Position numbers and translations under genes: made by a program
Part shown: piece by piece, positions 62,371 to 64,000 of the stretch
Position numbering within the stretch: the first letter of the stretch is position 1
Layout: every line of letters starts with the position of its first letter
NCBI GenBank assembly: GCA_019914995.1
Contig: CM034130.1
Coordinates: 7,626,001 to 7,690,000 of the forward strand
Direction: 5' to 3'
Source of the DNA: Acanthochlamys bracteata
Lineage: Eukaryota > Streptophyta > Magnoliopsida > Pandanales > Velloziaceae
Length of the DNA: 64,000 bases
The notes under the pieces: generated by a model
Told to the model about the DNA's origin: nothing
Seen by the model: only the letters and a program-made list of their open reading frames with translations
Databases searched by the model: none

Positions 62371-64000
62371 ATGATCGATTCAAGACGAAAAAATTTGCTA
62401 ATCTTGCTGCTTGCCTTATGCGTTAATACAACACTCAGTTTGCCGCAGGTTCCGGCGATGTTTGTGTTCGGAGACTCCCTCATTGATGACGGAAACAACA
62501 ATGTCATGACATCTATTGCAAAGGCAAACTACTTCCCTTATGGGGTCGATTTCTCTCAAGGACCAACAGGGAGATTCACTAACGGGAAAACAATCATAGA
62601 TTTCTTATGTACGATTTTATTTTCAATACAATTAGTTGTCATACTAAAATTAATGACAATCTAAGTTTTTCTTTTCTTGTGGTTTTACCAGGTGAACGGT
62701 TAGGCCTTCCGTATGCGCCGCCGTATACAAGTCCTGGCCTTAACGGTAGTAAATTGCTTGCAGGAGTAAACTATGCTTCTGCAGCAGCTGGCATTCTTGA
62801 CGAAAGCGGACAGTTCTTGGTACTCACCGTGCTTATGCTTAAGCTGATAGATAAGAGCCCAATGTTGTATAACATAACATTTTTCGGCATTTACTAAAAA
62901 CATTGCGAAATGAAAATAATCTTCTTTTGTTTTTTTTTTTTTTTTTTTTTCTATTGGGGAAGAACAGGGAGAGAGGTTCAGCTTGAGTCAGCAAGTGATA
63001 AACTTTGAGAACAACTTGAATGAGATCAGAGATATATTAGGAGATGGGAAAAACTTGAGCCAGTATCTTGGTAGGTCTATTGCGGTTGTCGTTCTAGGAA
63101 GCAATGACTACATAAACAACTACCTGCTTCCTGGACTCTATACTTCTAGTTACAACTACAGCCCTCAAGAGTATGCTGATCTCCTCATCAACCACCTTAC
63201 CAGACAACTTCTGGTAAACGTCCAAATTTTGTTCGATTTTTTTATTTTTATTTTTTTGCATACATGCCAATTATTGATACTGAAAATTTTAAGTGACATC
63301 AATACTGAAGAATTTTCTTCTTTTTTACCTTCCATTGATATTCCAGGCATTGTATAGTGTGGGATTAAGGAAGTTTTTGATAGGGGGAGTAGGCCCATTG
63401 GGGTGCATTCCTAACCAGAGGGCTTCAGGCTTTGCGTTGCCAGGCCGGTGTGTAGAACAGGTTAACCAGATGGTGGGGTTGTTCAATGACAAGCTGAGGC
63501 AGCTTGTACAGCAGCTGAACACCAACCATCCAGGGGCTATCTTTGTGTATGGCAACACCTATGGGGCAATTGGTGACATACTTAACAATCCTAGCCAATA
63601 TGGTATGTTAATGATCATGAATGGCTTTACCCAATCTAGTAAAGTTCCTGGACTTGAAAGAGCTTACCTTAGTTGTCGTTGGGATAACCTATATCGTTCT
63701 TAATATTCGATAGAGCCAACCAAAAAAGCAACTGATGAAAAACATAGTTTTACTAGTTCTAGGAGTATCTATTTCATCTTAAAATACGGCATATAGTTGG
63801 TTTTGGTTTGCAGGGTTCTCTGTGACAGATAGGGGTTGCTGCGGGATAGGGAAGAACCACGGGCAACTCAACTGCCTGCCACTGCAGGTACCTTGCCAAA
63901 ACAGAAGCGAATACGTATTTTGGGACGCCTACCATCCGACTGAGGCCATCCATAAAATCTTGGCGCAGCGTGCGTACACCGGAGGACCATCTGATTGCTA
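62371..64000 (+). CDS. GDSL esterase/lipase (3' end cut by window)
   Basis: Exons 62371-62608, 62692-62819, 62968-63213, 63347-63602 and 63814 onwards join in phase to 351 residues so far; the window ends in the last exon, perhaps 10-20 residues before the stop. A signal peptide covers about residues 1-23 (LLILLLALCVNTTLS), so the product is secreted. Block I is FVFGDSLIDDGNNN with catalytic Ser36, block III is LGSNDYINNY with Asn168, and block V is FWDAYHPTEA with Asp327 and His330, so the hydrolase set is complete. By family it cleaves esters of lipids or cell-wall polymers; the substrate is unknown. A 62934-62951 poly-T tract precedes the third exon acceptor. Confidence 0.94.

Overview
This window is ordinary nuclear DNA of a eudicot plant. 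The evidence is short GT-AG introns in AT-rich DNA, long AT-rich intergenic stretches, a plant tRNA-Thr gene, and proteins that best match plant-only families or plant family members. I cannot name the species. The coding density, with about ten intact protein genes in 64 kb, suggests a gene-rich chromosome arm.

Layout. 1-12 kb is mostly decayed: an intron-bearing ribosomal protein L3 pseudogene, a tRNA-Thr(AGU) gene, a small two-exon gene for a membrane protein of unknown function, a broken bromodomain/NET (GTE type) gene, an LTR fossil of Ty3/gypsy type and a prohibitin N-terminal fragment. 12-25 kb holds a single-exon protein phosphatase-1 inhibitor-3 gene, a nine-exon D-2-hydroxyacid dehydrogenase, an uncharacterised basic plant protein, and on the minus strand the purine-synthesis enzyme GARS (PUR2). 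28-46 kb holds UPF3 (minus) head to head with an AIG1/IAN GTPase with a prenylation box (plus), then the Tudor splicing factor SPF30 (plus). 49-58 kb holds, on the minus strand, a PHD-finger protein of the MS1/MMD1 kind and an NRT1/PTR transporter of the NPF4 subfamily. The right edge cuts a GDSL lipase gene in its last exon.

The genes are independent housekeeping or regulatory genes and do not form a pathway. UPF3 and SPF30 both act in RNA metabolism, but nothing in the sequence links them. Exon joins were derived by eye; reading phase closes across every intron in all eight spliced genes called intact (the GDSL gene only up to the window edge).

The most interesting structure outside the genes is a family of AT-rich elements of about 220-250 bp (35.5, 41.0 and 60.3 kb, perhaps 53.8 kb) that share an internal core and GTGCGTTTGA-like ends, which looks like a MITE family. 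I found no undescribed biological system. The better leads are the MITE family, a leucine in the NPF4 transporter where nitrate-transporting relatives have a key proline, a probable 3'UTR intron in UPF3 and two recent-looking tandem duplications.
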